Source of the DNA: Thiobacillus sp. UBA3361 | GTDB lineage: Bacteria; Pseudomonadota; Gammaproteobacteria; Burkholderiales; Thiobacillaceae | DNA: 31,487 bases | NCBI GenBank assembly: GCA_002360535.1 | Contig: DEQR01000069.1 | Coordinates: forward strand, 1 to 31,487 | Direction of reading: 5' to 3' | Part shown: positions 8,144-16,392 of the stretch, in pieces | Position numbering within the stretch: position 1 is the stretch's first letter | How the letters are laid out: every line of letters begins with the position of its first letter | Position numbers and translations under genes: made by a program | Notes under the pieces: model-generated | What the model was told of the DNA's origin: nothing | What the model saw: the letters and a program-made list of their open reading frames with translations, nothing else | Databases searched by the model: none

Positions 8144-8775
8144 GGCGTGTCCATCCGCAACGCGCGGGGCCGCAGGACATGGCTGACGAGCCCGGCCCAA
8201 ACGGTGGCCAGGAGCACCCCGGCCAGTACGTCGCTGGGCCAGTGCACCTGGAGATAGAGCCGGGACAGGGCCACCCCCAGCACCACGGCGAGCGCCAGCA
8301 GCGGCAGCCATCGCCCGACCGCGCCGGTTTCCCTCGCCAGCAGCCACAGGCCGAGGGCTAAGGCGGCGGCATGGGTGGCATGGCCGCTGGGGAACGACCA
8401 GTCGAAACGGACGAAATCGGCCAGCGCAGGATGCAGCAGGGGCCGCTCGCGCCCAATGGCCTGTTTCAAGGCCCAGGCGCTCAGGGCCGCGCCGGCATAG
8501 GTGAGGCCCAGCAGCGCGGCAAGACGCCACTGCCGGCGCGTCGCCAGGAACAGCATCAGCAGGAGCGCGGCGGGAATCAGCACATAACCCGAACCCAGCC
8601 AGGTGATGGCCTGGAAGAGCCCCTCCAGCTCGGCCCCGCGCAGGGCGGCGAAGCGATGCAGCAGTGCATGATCCAGCCGATCCAGCCAGCCTTGCGTGAC
8701 CGCCACGGTAAGCAGCGAGAGGCCGCTCGCCGCCGCCAAGGAAAGCCTCAAACCGGGAGCAGGCTCGCGGTTCAT
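8140..8775 (-). CDS. PAP2-family membrane phosphatase
   Basis: Integral membrane acid phosphatase of 211 residues. All three catalytic motifs are present in order: KQAIGRERP, PSGH (in FPSGHATHAAA) and SRLYLQVHWPSD. The likely substrates are phosphatidate, phosphatidylglycerophosphate or undecaprenyl diphosphate. ATG at 8775 overlaps the stop of the CBS gene by 4 bp and is preferred; an in-frame GTG two codons upstream (8781) is possible. It is followed by dgkA with another 4-bp overlap. Confidence 0.88.
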   Translation of the reverse strand: MNREPAPGLRLSLAAASGLSLLTVAVTQGWLDRLDHALLHRFAALRGAELEGLFQAITWLGSGYVLIPAALLLMLFLATRRQWRLAALLGLTYAGAALSAWALKQAIGRERPLLHPALADFVRFDWSFPSGHATHAAALALGLWLLARETGAVGRWLPLLALAVVLGVALSRLYLQVHWPSDVLAGVLLATVWAGLVSHVLRPRALRMDTP

Positions 8776-9446
8776 ATCCACAGGCTCAGCGGTGGATCGG
8801 CCAGCACGGCGCGCAGGATGTCGCCACGCGAAACAATGCCGACGAGGCCGCCCGCCTCGTCCACCACGGGCAACGCGGACAGGCCGGTATCCAGCAGGAC
8901 GCGGGCGATGCGGCGGATATCGGTGACCGGGTCGGCACAGACCACCGGGCTGACCATCACCTCGCGCACTGGTCGTTCCAGCCCGCCGGTGGGGGTCTTG
9001 CCAACCAGGTCGATGACCGTGAGCAGTTCGCGTTCCGAAACCAGCCCCACCACGCCCTGGCTGGGCTCCAACACTGGCGCCTGTCGCACGCCGCGTTCGC
9101 CGAAGCGACGCCAGGCCGTTGCCACGGAATCGTCGGCATCCAGGGTCAGCACCGGCCGGCTCATCACCTGATAGGCATGCCGCACCGGCTCACGCGGGTT
9201 TTCGGGGTGCAAAGCCCGGGCGTAGGCCGCCGCCGCTTGCGCATAGCGAGGCTCGTCCTTGGGCTCGTATTTGGGTTTCTCCTCATCTGCCAGGCGGCGG
9301 CGAACGAGTTCGAATTCCGCGCCCAGTTCCTCGCCTTCCCGGTTGACGCCGCGGGCATGCCGGGCGGCGAAAGCGCCCGGCACCTGGATCAGGTGCTCCA
9401 GGCTGCCGCGAAAGGTTTGCCCGGTGACGCCGTGGATAGAGAACAT
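8772..9446 (-). CDS. Protein with tandem CBS domains
   Basis: Protein of 224 residues. The C-terminal two thirds hold a pair of CBS domains, about 92-150 (VMSRPVLTLDADDSVATAW) and 158-218 (REVMVSPVVCADPVTDIRRIARVLLDTGLSALPVVDEAG). A CBS pair usually binds adenine nucleotides and senses energy state. The N-terminal 85 residues are charged and of unknown function; they carry no enzyme or channel domain, so it may act as a regulatory partner. The start at 9446 has GAGGAAG upstream. It is 10 bp after terC and overlaps the PAP2 gene by 4 bp. Confidence 0.85.
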   Translation of the reverse strand: MFSIHGVTGQTFRGSLEHLIQVPGAFAARHARGVNREGEELGAEFELVRRRLADEEKPKYEPKDEPRYAQAAAAYARALHPENPREPVRHAYQVMSRPVLTLDADDSVATAWRRFGERGVRQAPVLEPSQGVVGLVSERELLTVIDLVGKTPTGGLERPVREVMVSPVVCADPVTDIRRIARVLLDTGLSALPVVDEAGGLVGIVSRGDILRAVLADPPLSLWI

Positions 9447-9456
9447 GGCTGCTTCC

Positions 9457-10431
9457 TCAGGCGGCGGGCTTGCGCGTGGCGATCAGGCTGGCGAGCACGC
9501 TGGCGCCGATCAGCACGGCGACGATGGCCAGCGAGGCCTGCACCGGCACGTGGTACCAGGGCGCGATGAGCATCTTGGCGCCGATGAAGGTGAGCACCAT
9601 GGCCAGGCCGTACTTCAACAGGTGGAAGCGGTCGGCCACGTCGGCCAGCAGGAAGTACAGCGCGCGCAGGCCCATGATGGCGAAGATGTTGGAGGTAAAG
9701 ACGATGAACGGGTCGGTGGTGATGGCGAAGATGGCCGGGATGGAATCCACCGCGAACACCAGGTCGGTGACCTCGATCAGGATCAGCACCAGGAACAGGG
9801 GCGTGAAATAGCGCACGCCGTCCTTCATGACGGTGAAGCGCTCGCCGTGCTGTTCCTCGGAAATGCGCAGATGCCGGCGGGCGAATTTCAGTACCGGGTT
9901 CTGCTCCAGGTCGGGCGTCTTCTCCGCCATGACCAGCATGCGAATGCCGGTGATGACTAGGAAGGCGCCGAACAGGTACAACACCCAGGCGAACTCGCGC
10001 ACCACCCAGGCGCCGGCCAGGATCATGACGGCGCGCATGACGATGGCGCCGAGCACGCCGTAGATCAGGACTCGGCGCTGGTATTCGGGGGCGACGTGGA
10101 AGGCGCCGAAGATCAGCAGGAAGACGAACACGTTGTCCACCGACAGCGACTTCTCGATCAGATAGCCGGTGAAGAACTCCAGCGCCTTGCGGTCGGCCAC
10201 CTCCTGCCCGGCCGTGCCCGTGAGATGCCACCACAGGCCGGCGTTGAACAGCAGCGCCAGGCCGAACCAGGCCAGCGACCAGAGCGCGGCCTCCTTCACG
10301 CTGACCTTGTGCGCCTTCCTGCCGCCGAAGACGAACAGGTCCAGGGCCAGCATCACCAGCACGAAGGCGGTGAAGGCGGCCCACATCCAGGGCTCGCCGA
10401 CGGAGAGGACGGGATTCACGGGCGTTTCCAT
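9457..10431 (-). CDS. TerC/Alx-family membrane protein (probable metal exporter)
   Basis: Protein of 324 residues with about eight to nine transmembrane helices. The TerC signatures are clear: LIEKSLSVDNVFVF (about 92-105) and ILIEVTDLVFAVDSIPAIFA (about 205-224), with the acidic residues thought to bind metal. It also has the long loop (EKTPDLEQNPVLKFARRHLR) seen in the Alx subgroup. Relatives export Mn2+ or serve in tellurite or pH stress. No leader space for a yybP-ykoY manganese riboswitch exists, because the upstream gene ends 12 bp before the start. The ribosome site is weak, so coupling to the upstream gene is likely. Confidence 0.88.
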   Translation of the reverse strand: METPVNPVLSVGEPWMWAAFTAFVLVMLALDLFVFGGRKAHKVSVKEAALWSLAWFGLALLFNAGLWWHLTGTAGQEVADRKALEFFTGYLIEKSLSVDNVFVFLLIFGAFHVAPEYQRRVLIYGVLGAIVMRAVMILAGAWVVREFAWVLYLFGAFLVITGIRMLVMAEKTPDLEQNPVLKFARRHLRISEEQHGERFTVMKDGVRYFTPLFLVLILIEVTDLVFAVDSIPAIFAITTDPFIVFTSNIFAIMGLRALYFLLADVADRFHLLKYGLAMVLTFIGAKMLIAPWYHVPVQASLAIVAVLIGASVLASLIATRKPAA

Positions 10432-10443
10432 TCAGTGGGGCGA

Positions 10444-11043
10444 TCAATCGAGGGTGGTTTCGATGTCGACGGAGACCATGCCCTTGGGTTCGCTGGCGAT
10501 CTTGGCGACGTACCGTTTCTTGCCCTTGATCCAGACATGGGTCTCGGCTTCGGGCGCGGCGGATTGCGTTTCCTGCGTATAGCCCAGCGAGGCGAAGCCC
10601 TGGAGGTAATGGTCGAGCACCGCCGCGTAGTCCGCCCGCCCCTCGTAGTGCACGGCGACCCGCTTGCCTTCGCGGTGCCAGAAGGTGCGGGCGAGCCCCG
10701 GATAACGCGCCACGGGCGCGAAATCCGTGCCGGAAACATCCCGCCGCGGCCTGTCCGCCGGCGTGAGGATAAACTCGACCGCAGCCACCTTCTCCCGTAT
10801 GCCCGGAGCCACCTGTTCCACCTGCTGCTCCACCGTCGCCAGTGCCCCCCGCGCGGCTTCCGGCGCCGCCGCATTCCAGGCTTGCACCTGACCGAGGAAC
10901 CAGCCCATCAGGGCGAGGGCCGCCCAGATCAGCAAGCCGGTCAGGACCATCAACCCGACGCCGACGCCGATCCAGGTGCCGCGGCGTACCTGGAAGAAGC
11001 GGGGGGCGAACCGCGCGGCGGCGAATGGCAGGGATTTGTTCAT
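10444..11043 (-). CDS. Membrane-anchored protein of unknown function
   Basis: A 199-residue protein not assigned to a family. It has a basic N-terminus, one long hydrophobic helix (about residues 23-50, GVGVGLMVLTGLLIWAALAL) and a soluble C-terminal part of about 150 residues with WHREGKRVAVHYEGRADY and HVWIKGKKRYVAKIASE segments. The soluble part looks like a small alpha/beta domain, probably outside the cytoplasm. The start at 11043 has TTGGAG upstream and overlaps the sua5 stop by 4 bp; an upstream in-frame ATG (11139) would overlap sua5 by about 100 bp and is rejected. Confidence 0.7.
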   Translation of the reverse strand: MNKSLPFAAARFAPRFFQVRRGTWIGVGVGLMVLTGLLIWAALALMGWFLGQVQAWNAAAPEAARGALATVEQQVEQVAPGIREKVAAVEFILTPADRPRRDVSGTDFAPVARYPGLARTFWHREGKRVAVHYEGRADYAAVLDHYLQGFASLGYTQETQSAAPEAETHVWIKGKKRYVAKIASEPKGMVSVDIETTLD

Positions 11044-12107
11044 GGAATTCTCCAATGTGAAGCACGCGTCAGCTCGGCCAGAGGTACACGGGGCGGCCAC
11101 TGCGCCGCCGCGCGCGCCAGGCGGTCGTTGACCGCCCACCAGGTTTCATCGACCGGTGGCGCTTCGACCAGCACGCAATCGAAGGCGAAACGATCGAGTT
11201 CCCGAAGGCGGGCATACAGGCTGCGGGCGTAGGGCTCCACCCGGGCCGGCAGCAGAAACTGGGGCAACGCGGGCGGCAGGCCCTGGCTGCGCAGGTTCCG
11301 GTTGCGGCGCAGCACCGCGATGCGCAAACCCTGATCGAGCAGCGTTGTGGCTCGGTCGGCCAAGGCGTCGATGGTGTGAATTTCCAAGGGGGTGGCAGGC
11401 GCGTAATGGGCCGCCAGGGCGCCGGGCACGCGCAGCGTGGCGGGCGCGGCCGAATCGGACGAGGCGCTATGCTCGATGCCGTCTTCGCCCAGCACCTCTC
11501 GCAGGGCGGAAAGCGGCAGCACGCCAGGGCGCAACACGCGCGGACGTTCATCGAGCAGGGAGACGATGGTGGATTCCAGCCCAAAGCGGCAGGGTCCGCC
11601 GTCCAGAACCTGGTCCACCTGGGTACCGAACGCGGCGCGTACATGCCGGGCCTCGGTGGGACTCACGGCGCCGAAGCGATTCGCCGACGGCGCCGCGAGA
11701 CCTCCCCCATGCGCGTCTCCATTCGCGCCGCTAAACTCGCGCAGCAAGGCCAGGGCCAGGGGGTGATTGGGCACGCGTAACGCCACGCTGTCCTGGCCGC
11801 CGGTCACCACGCGGGGGACATCGTCGCGCGCCGGAAGCACCAGGGTCAGCGGCCCTGGCCAAAAGCGCGCCATCAACCGCCGCGCGGGTTCGGTTATCTC
11901 GGCGGCCCATGCGCTCGCCTGCCCGGCCTCGGCCAGATGCACGATCAGAGGGTGATCCGCGGGGCGCCCCTTGATCTCGAACACCCGCAGCACCGCATTC
12001 TCGTTGCGGGCATCGGCACCAAGACCATAGACGGTCTCGGTGGGGAATGCCACCACGCCGCCGGCGCGCAGCCGCTGCGCCGCCAGGGTGATCAGTTTGT
12101 GGGGCAT
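11040..12107 (-). CDS. sua5: L-threonylcarbamoyladenylate synthase, Sua5 type
   Basis: Enzyme of 355 residues making threonylcarbamoyl-AMP from threonine, bicarbonate and ATP for the t6A37 modification of tRNA. The YrdC domain (about 1-200) shows GGVVAFPTETVYGLGADA, KGRPADHPLIVHL, FWPGPLTLVL, APSANRFGAVSPT and GLESTIVSL. The extra C-terminal Sua5 domain (about 215-345) distinguishes it from short TsaC. It overlaps the end of hpf by 16 bp and the next gene by 4 bp. No ribosome site of its own is visible, consistent with translational coupling to hpf. Confidence 0.92.
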   Translation of the reverse strand: MPHKLITLAAQRLRAGGVVAFPTETVYGLGADARNENAVLRVFEIKGRPADHPLIVHLAEAGQASAWAAEITEPARRLMARFWPGPLTLVLPARDDVPRVVTGGQDSVALRVPNHPLALALLREFSGANGDAHGGGLAAPSANRFGAVSPTEARHVRAAFGTQVDQVLDGGPCRFGLESTIVSLLDERPRVLRPGVLPLSALREVLGEDGIEHSASSDSAAPATLRVPGALAAHYAPATPLEIHTIDALADRATTLLDQGLRIAVLRRNRNLRSQGLPPALPQFLLPARVEPYARSLYARLRELDRFAFDCVLVEAPPVDETWWAVNDRLARAAAQWPPRVPLAELTRASHWRIP

Positions 12108-12454
12108 GGCTGCGATTCGGTTTCCGGCGCTACCGGTATGGCCGGCGCGAATTCCCGTTGTCGCGCCAGGCGTCGCGCCAGCGTGCGCCCAGCGCGTTCA
12201 GCGGCACGGTCGATAGCCACATAGAGATCGGCCTCCACATCCTCGATCACCACGGCGGGGGCCTGCTTCAGGCGCGCCTCGATCAGGCAACGCTTGTCGT
12301 CTCCGCCGCGCGGGCCATTGATGTCGGACAGGCGCACGGTGAGACGCATGATGCTGTCGCCGGCATGGGACAAGTCGTAGGCCAGGCGCTTCTCGACATA
12401 CTCGCGCAGGCCCTGCGTGAGGCTGAAACCGTGGGTTTGGATATCGATGCGCAT
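12092..12454 (-). CDS. hpf: Ribosome hibernation promoting factor / RaiA-like protein
   Basis: Cytoplasmic protein of 120 residues of the HPF/YfiA family that binds the small ribosomal subunit during slow growth. It shows MRIDIQTHGFSLTQGLREYVEKRL, then the basic second half DKRCLIEARLKQ and VEADLYVAIDRAAERAGRTLARRL typical of the beta-alpha-beta-beta-beta-alpha fold. It lacks the long C-terminal dimerisation domain. ATG at 12454 follows CAGGAGAA and gives the standard N-terminus, so an open extension to 12517 is not used. It is the first gene of the packed minus-strand run and is divergent from an NhaR-like regulator. Confidence 0.87.
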   Translation of the reverse strand: MRIDIQTHGFSLTQGLREYVEKRLAYDLSHAGDSIMRLTVRLSDINGPRGGDDKRCLIEARLKQAPAVVIEDVEADLYVAIDRAAERAGRTLARRLARQREFAPAIPVAPETESQPCPTN

Positions 12455-12571
12455 CCGGTTCTCCTGATTGGGGATGAAGGTGGGTTCAGTATGAATGCCT
12501 GTTTTAATTCGAGACAAACAGTTAATTCTTGGTGCTTAATTCGAAAATATCGAACACGAAGATGAACCGTC
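12455..12571. promoter_or_regulatory. Divergent hpf / nhaR-like promoter region with LysR-type dyad and TTAATTC repeats
   Basis: The gap is AT-rich against a GC-rich background. It contains three direct copies of TTAATTC (12504-12510, 12522-12528, 12536-12542) and the dyad TTCGA-AAATA-TCGAA at 12540-12554, which fits the LysR consensus T-N11-A. Placement just before the LysR gene suggests autoregulation and possible control of the hpf run. The motifs are seen; function is inferred. Confidence 0.5.
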
Positions 12572-13471
12572 ATGCTCAATTTCAAGCACCTGCATTACTT
12601 TCTCGCCGTAGCCAAATACGGTGGCGTCAACCGGGCGGCGGAGCGGCTGCACCTCACGCCACAGACACTCTCCGGCCAGCTCAGCCAGTTCGAGCGGCGG
12701 GTAGGGGCGTCCTTATTTCACCGCGAAGGGCGGCGCATGGAACTGTCGGAAACCGGCAAGCTCGCCTTGTCCTACGCCGAGGAGATTTTCCAGGTCAGCG
12801 CGGAACTGGAAGCGCTGCTGCGCGGCGGACCGGAGGAACTCGCCACCCCATTCCGCGTCGGCATCGCCGACGTGGTGCCGAAATCCATCGCGCACCAGTT
12901 GCTCGCGCCCGTGCTGACCCTGTCCGATCCGATCCGCCTGACCTGCCGGGAGGACAGGCTGGAACGGCTGCTGGCGGATCTAGCCATCCACCGCCTGGAC
13001 ATGGTGCTGGCCGACCGCCCCATGCCGCCGGGACTGGACGTAAAGGGCCACAGCCACCTGCTGGGCGAATGCGGCGTGGCCTTTTTTACCGCGCCCGACC
13101 TCGCCGCGCGCCTGGGGACGGACTTTCCCGCCAGCCTTAACGGCGCGCCCATGCTGATCCCCGGCGAGGACAGCGCACTGCGTGCCCCACTCATGCGCTG
13201 GATGGAGCGCCAGGGTCTGCGGCCGCGCGTGGTCGCCGAGTTCGACGATTCGGCGTTGATGAAGGCCTTCGGTCAGTCAGGCGCCGGCGTCTTCCCCGCG
13301 CCCGTGGCCATGGCACGGGAAATCGAAGCGCACTACGGGGTTGTCATGCTTGGGCGGACGGAGGACATGCGTGAGCGTTTCTTCGCCATTTCGGCGGAAA
13401 GACGACTGACCCATCCCGCTGTGGTGGCGGTCAGCGAAGCAGCTCGCAGCGGCCTATTCAGGAAAGGATAG
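12572..13471 (+). CDS. NhaR-like LysR transcriptional regulator
   Basis: LysR-family protein of 299 residues, clearly different from the three CbbR proteins here. Its helix-turn-helix region (LNFKHLHYFLAVAKYGGVNRAAERLHLTPQTLSGQLSQFE) follows the pattern of NhaR, the activator of the Na+/H+ antiporter gene nhaA. NhaR proteins respond to sodium and alkaline pH. No nhaA is present in the window. It is divergent from hpf and convergent with the form I RuBisCO operon. The regulatory target is unknown. Confidence 0.72.
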   Translation: MLNFKHLHYFLAVAKYGGVNRAAERLHLTPQTLSGQLSQFERRVGASLFHREGRRMELSETGKLALSYAEEIFQVSAELEALLRGGPEELATPFRVGIADVVPKSIAHQLLAPVLTLSDPIRLTCREDRLERLLADLAIHRLDMVLADRPMPPGLDVKGHSHLLGECGVAFFTAPDLAARLGTDFPASLNGAPMLIPGEDSALRAPLMRWMERQGLRPRVVAEFDDSALMKAFGQSGAGVFPAPVAMAREIEAHYGVVMLGRTEDMRERFFAISAERRLTHPAVVAVSEAARSGLFRKG

Positions 13472-13507
13472 AAGCGCGGGCGCCCGCGCGACGTGCCAGC
13501 CAGACGT

Positions 13508-13900
13508 TCAGTCGTCGTCGCCCAACTCGGGGTCCCAGCCCTTGGACTTGGCCAGTTCCATGGCCTTGGTGTAGAGCTCGGCGTGGCGTTGGCGCAGTTC
13601 GTCCGGCAGGCGGCTGGGCAGGTTGCCGTACTTGTCCCACTCCTCCTGCACCTTGTCCATGAGCATCTGCATGCGGCCGAACGCCCAGCCGGCGCAGTCC
13701 TCCGACTCGGGAATGAAGCCGAACAGCCAGCCGTCCAGCACGATGCGGCCCAACTGGGTCATACCGTGCTTGTCGTTGCTGAAGCCGACGTAGATGTTGT
13801 CCTTCATGGATTCGTCCTGTGTGTCATCAGTGGAGGAGGCCGGGGCCTGGAAGGCGCCGGCCCTGTCCAGGGCCGACACGATGTTGCATGCCTTGAGCAT
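13508..13900 (-). CDS. Small RuBisCO-operon protein at the cbbN position, unknown function
   Basis: Protein of 130 residues (or 99 if the internal ATG at 13807 is used). The conserved-looking core starts at MKDNIYVGFSNDKHGMTQLGR and is acidic and aromatic (GWLFGFIPESEDCAGWAFGRMQML), ending ELGDDD. No enzyme motif is recognised. It lies 10 bp after cbbO at the end of the form I operon, where Nitrosomonas has the small cbbN gene of unknown function; equivalence is by position and size only. ATG at 13900 has GGAGG four bases upstream; ATG at 13807 has a weaker AGGA but gives the more protein-like N-terminus. Its placement suggests a CbbQO-linked accessory role (inference). Confidence 0.72.
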   Translation of the reverse strand: MLKACNIVSALDRAGAFQAPASSTDDTQDESMKDNIYVGFSNDKHGMTQLGRIVLDGWLFGFIPESEDCAGWAFGRMQMLMDKVQEEWDKYGNLPSRLPDELRQRHAELYTKAMELAKSKGWDPELGDDD

Positions 13901-13910
13901 GAGGCCTCCG

Positions 13911-16283
13911 TCAGCGGGTCAGGCCAGCGTACAGGAGCGGCAACTTCTCGGGAAGCCGCTCCACGTGGTCCACCACCATGTAGTTCTTCTGCCCAAAGAT
14001 GCGTGACACGTAGTTGTCCGCGCGGGGGTCCAGGCTCATGCAGTAGGTGATGACGCCATGCTTGGCCACGTCCTCCACCGCCTTCTTGGTGTCCATGCGC
14101 AGGTATTGGGGATCGCGCACGTCGATGTCGGCGGGCTCGCCGTCGGTGATGACGATGAGCAGCTTCTTGGCGGAGCGTTGCAGCTTCAGGTGGTGGCCGG
14201 CGTGGCGGATGGCCGCCCCCATGCGGGTGGAGAGCTGGCCGGTCATGCCCGCCAGTTTCGCCTTCGGCTCCTCGTCCCAGTGCTGGTCGAAGTCCTTGAA
14301 GCGGTAGTACTCCACGTCGTGGCGACCATCGGAACAGAAGCCGTGGATGGCAAAGGGGTCCCCCACCTTGGAGATGGCGTCGGACAGGAGCACGCAGGCG
14401 CGGCGGGTCAGGTCCAGCACCGAGTAGTCCTGGTCCTGCACCATCTCATTGGTGGACTCGGACAGGTCCAGCAGCACCAGGATGGAGAAGTCCCGGGTCT
14501 TGCGCACGCTGCGCATCATGATGCGCGGGTCCGGCTGGTTGCCCAGGCGGATGTCGGTGAAGCTCTGGATGGCGGCGTTGATGTCGATCTCGTCGCCGTC
14601 CTCCAGCTTGCGGATGCGCTGCACGCCTTGCGGCTGCATGGCATCCAGCAGGAACTTCATGCGGTGGATCTCCCGCTTGTACTGGGCGGTGATGTCGTTG
14701 ATGAGCTGCAAGTCACCCTGCTTGGCGCGCTTTTCCAGCACCGTGGCCCAGGCCGGGCGCTCCAGCTGGATCTGGTAGTCCCATTCCGAATAGTGGAACG
14801 GGTCCGACATGGGCTCCTTGCCTTCCAGCTCGTTGAAGGACTTGCCGTCGTAGATGCCGCCGTACTGGTCGCCGATGTTCTCGTAGGGGAACAGCTCGGT
14901 GGCCAGCACCCAGATCTCCTGGGCGTCTTCGCCGGCGGTCTCCACGTCGATCTCGTTGGCCATCTCCATCACGTTGACGTACTTGCGCACCTGCTTGACG
15001 GACTCGTAGCCGGCGCTGGCCGCCTTGGCGAAATCGAACTCCTGGAAGGCCCAGAAGTAGCGGTTGTCGTCCCGGTAGGGGGCCTCCAGCAGGTCGGTGC
15101 GGGGGTTGAAGGCAATCCGCTTCTGGCTGAAGGAATGGGCCAGTTGCACGCCGATATCCCAGGAGGTGAGGTTGGTCTGGAGCTTGTCCTGGGCCTGGGC
15201 GAACAACATCCGTCCTTCCGCGATCCAGGAGTCGTCGTCCTGGTAGGTCTCGTCCAGCAGGGCGCGGGCCAAGCGGTTCAGGTAGTCGCCAGCACTGGCG
15301 GAGCGGTCCGGCGTGGCGATGTGAAACTTGCTCCACAACGCTTTAAGGCCCGGGAAGCGGCGGATGGACAGGGTCTCCACCCGGGCATCCTCGATCACGG
15401 AGATCACCGCCATCTGCAGGGGGTTCAGGGCCTCGGCGGAGATGGGCACCTGGGTTTCCACCACGTGGGCGGCGCAGTGGGCCGCCGTGGCGCGATACAA
15501 CTCCAGGCCGCTGACCGGCTCGCACCCTTCGCAGGGCACGAAGTCGTCGAAGGCATCCGGCACGTGCAGCAGATAGTCCTCGATGTAGGGGCGGTAGCCC
15601 TCCCGGGTCTCGAAGTCGCCGGAGGTGGGGCGCATGAAGAAGTCCCGGGCCCACAGGGCACGCAGATACATGTTGATGCGGCGCTGCACGTCCACCAGCA
15701 GGGTGCCCTTGCGCTCCTTCTGGAGCATGGCCAGGGATTCCTTGGTCTGCAGGCCGAAGTACTTGATCTGCTCCTCGTAGTTGGTACGGTGGGCGTGGGC
15801 GCCCCACAGGGCCCAGCGGCGCAGGCCGCCCAGGGTCAGGTTCTGGAACAGCACGTCCAGCTTGTCCAGCATGGGCCGCACGCCCCGGGGAGCCTGGGCG
15901 ATGAGGGTGTTGATGAACTGCAGGTAGTTGAGGAACAGCTGGGCGTCGCCCAGGCGGTTGGCCGCCGTGGCGGAGGTGGCCAGCAGCAGTTCGATCACCG
16001 CGCCCGAGGTCTTGGAGGCCAGCATCAGGGACGCGGTGGCCAGATCCCCCACCACATCCTCGCCCACTTCCTTGGCGACCATGGGGGCTTCCTCGATCCA
16101 GGTCTCCACCAGGGAATCGCCCCGGCCCAGGCCGCGGATGGCGGACACGCCCTTCAGGTAGTTGTCCAGGCCGCGCGGCGAGAACACCTTGGTGGCCTCG
16201 TGCCAGTTGGCCTCCAGGGCCTTGCGGCTGTGCTCGGACAGGTCTTCTAGCAGTTCGGCGTAGTCGGCTAGGTTGATGGACAT
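13911..16283 (-). CDS. cbbO: CbbO, von Willebrand A subunit of the RuBisCO activase (form I copy)
   Basis: CbbO (790 residues) pairs with the CbbQ hexamer; together they release inhibitory sugar phosphates from RuBisCO, with CbbO as the adaptor that contacts the enzyme. The long N-terminal helical region (1 to about 590) is typical of the family. The C-terminal VWA domain has an intact metal-ion-dependent adhesion site: DLSES (606-610), Thr686 in STRMGA, and Asp714 in ITDGEPAD. The start at 16283 follows CCGGAG. It lies 109 bp after cbbQ. A second, paralogous CbbO of 765 residues sits in the form II operon; the VWA halves align closely (GDPFAI.GF, STRMGAA.RHA, TDG.PAD, YVS.IFG). Confidence 0.95.
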   Translation of the reverse strand: MSINLADYAELLEDLSEHSRKALEANWHEATKVFSPRGLDNYLKGVSAIRGLGRGDSLVETWIEEAPMVAKEVGEDVVGDLATASLMLASKTSGAVIELLLATSATAANRLGDAQLFLNYLQFINTLIAQAPRGVRPMLDKLDVLFQNLTLGGLRRWALWGAHAHRTNYEEQIKYFGLQTKESLAMLQKERKGTLLVDVQRRINMYLRALWARDFFMRPTSGDFETREGYRPYIEDYLLHVPDAFDDFVPCEGCEPVSGLELYRATAAHCAAHVVETQVPISAEALNPLQMAVISVIEDARVETLSIRRFPGLKALWSKFHIATPDRSASAGDYLNRLARALLDETYQDDDSWIAEGRMLFAQAQDKLQTNLTSWDIGVQLAHSFSQKRIAFNPRTDLLEAPYRDDNRYFWAFQEFDFAKAASAGYESVKQVRKYVNVMEMANEIDVETAGEDAQEIWVLATELFPYENIGDQYGGIYDGKSFNELEGKEPMSDPFHYSEWDYQIQLERPAWATVLEKRAKQGDLQLINDITAQYKREIHRMKFLLDAMQPQGVQRIRKLEDGDEIDINAAIQSFTDIRLGNQPDPRIMMRSVRKTRDFSILVLLDLSESTNEMVQDQDYSVLDLTRRACVLLSDAISKVGDPFAIHGFCSDGRHDVEYYRFKDFDQHWDEEPKAKLAGMTGQLSTRMGAAIRHAGHHLKLQRSAKKLLIVITDGEPADIDVRDPQYLRMDTKKAVEDVAKHGVITYCMSLDPRADNYVSRIFGQKNYMVVDHVERLPEKLPLLYAGLTR

Positions 16284-16309
16284 GACTTACTCCGGATCAT
16301 GGTGGCGAA

Positions 16310-16325
16310 CCGGCCGCGTGGCCGG
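16310..16325. repeat. Short hairpin in the cbbQ-cbbO gap
   Basis: Perfect 6-bp stem CCGGCC / GGCCGG with a GCGT loop in the 109-bp gap between cbbQ and cbbO. It has no T-run on either side, so it is not an intrinsic terminator; it may mark a processing or pausing point. Confidence 0.35.
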
Positions 16326-16392
16326 GCCGCCAAAGCAACAATGTCTGCGCGCCCTCATGGAACGCACATCAAGGTAGCATGTCGGCGCCGCC

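Noticed and set aside
10432..10460. Manganese (yybP-ykoY) riboswitch before terC
   Set aside because: Only 12 bases separate terC from the upstream coding region, leaving no room for the aptamer.
12572..13471. Fourth cbbR
   Set aside because: The helix-turn-helix follows the NhaR pattern and the CbbR hallmarks (PGSGTR, ELGSNEAIKQA, QWYAV) are absent.
14058..16250. 730-residue open frame on the plus strand opposite cbbO
   Set aside because: It mirrors cbbO codon for codon in GC-rich DNA; its translation is His/Gly/Val/Leu-rich with no domain. Similar shadows lie opposite cbbO2 (21358-23460), cbbL (17837-19369) and cbbM (24559-26034).
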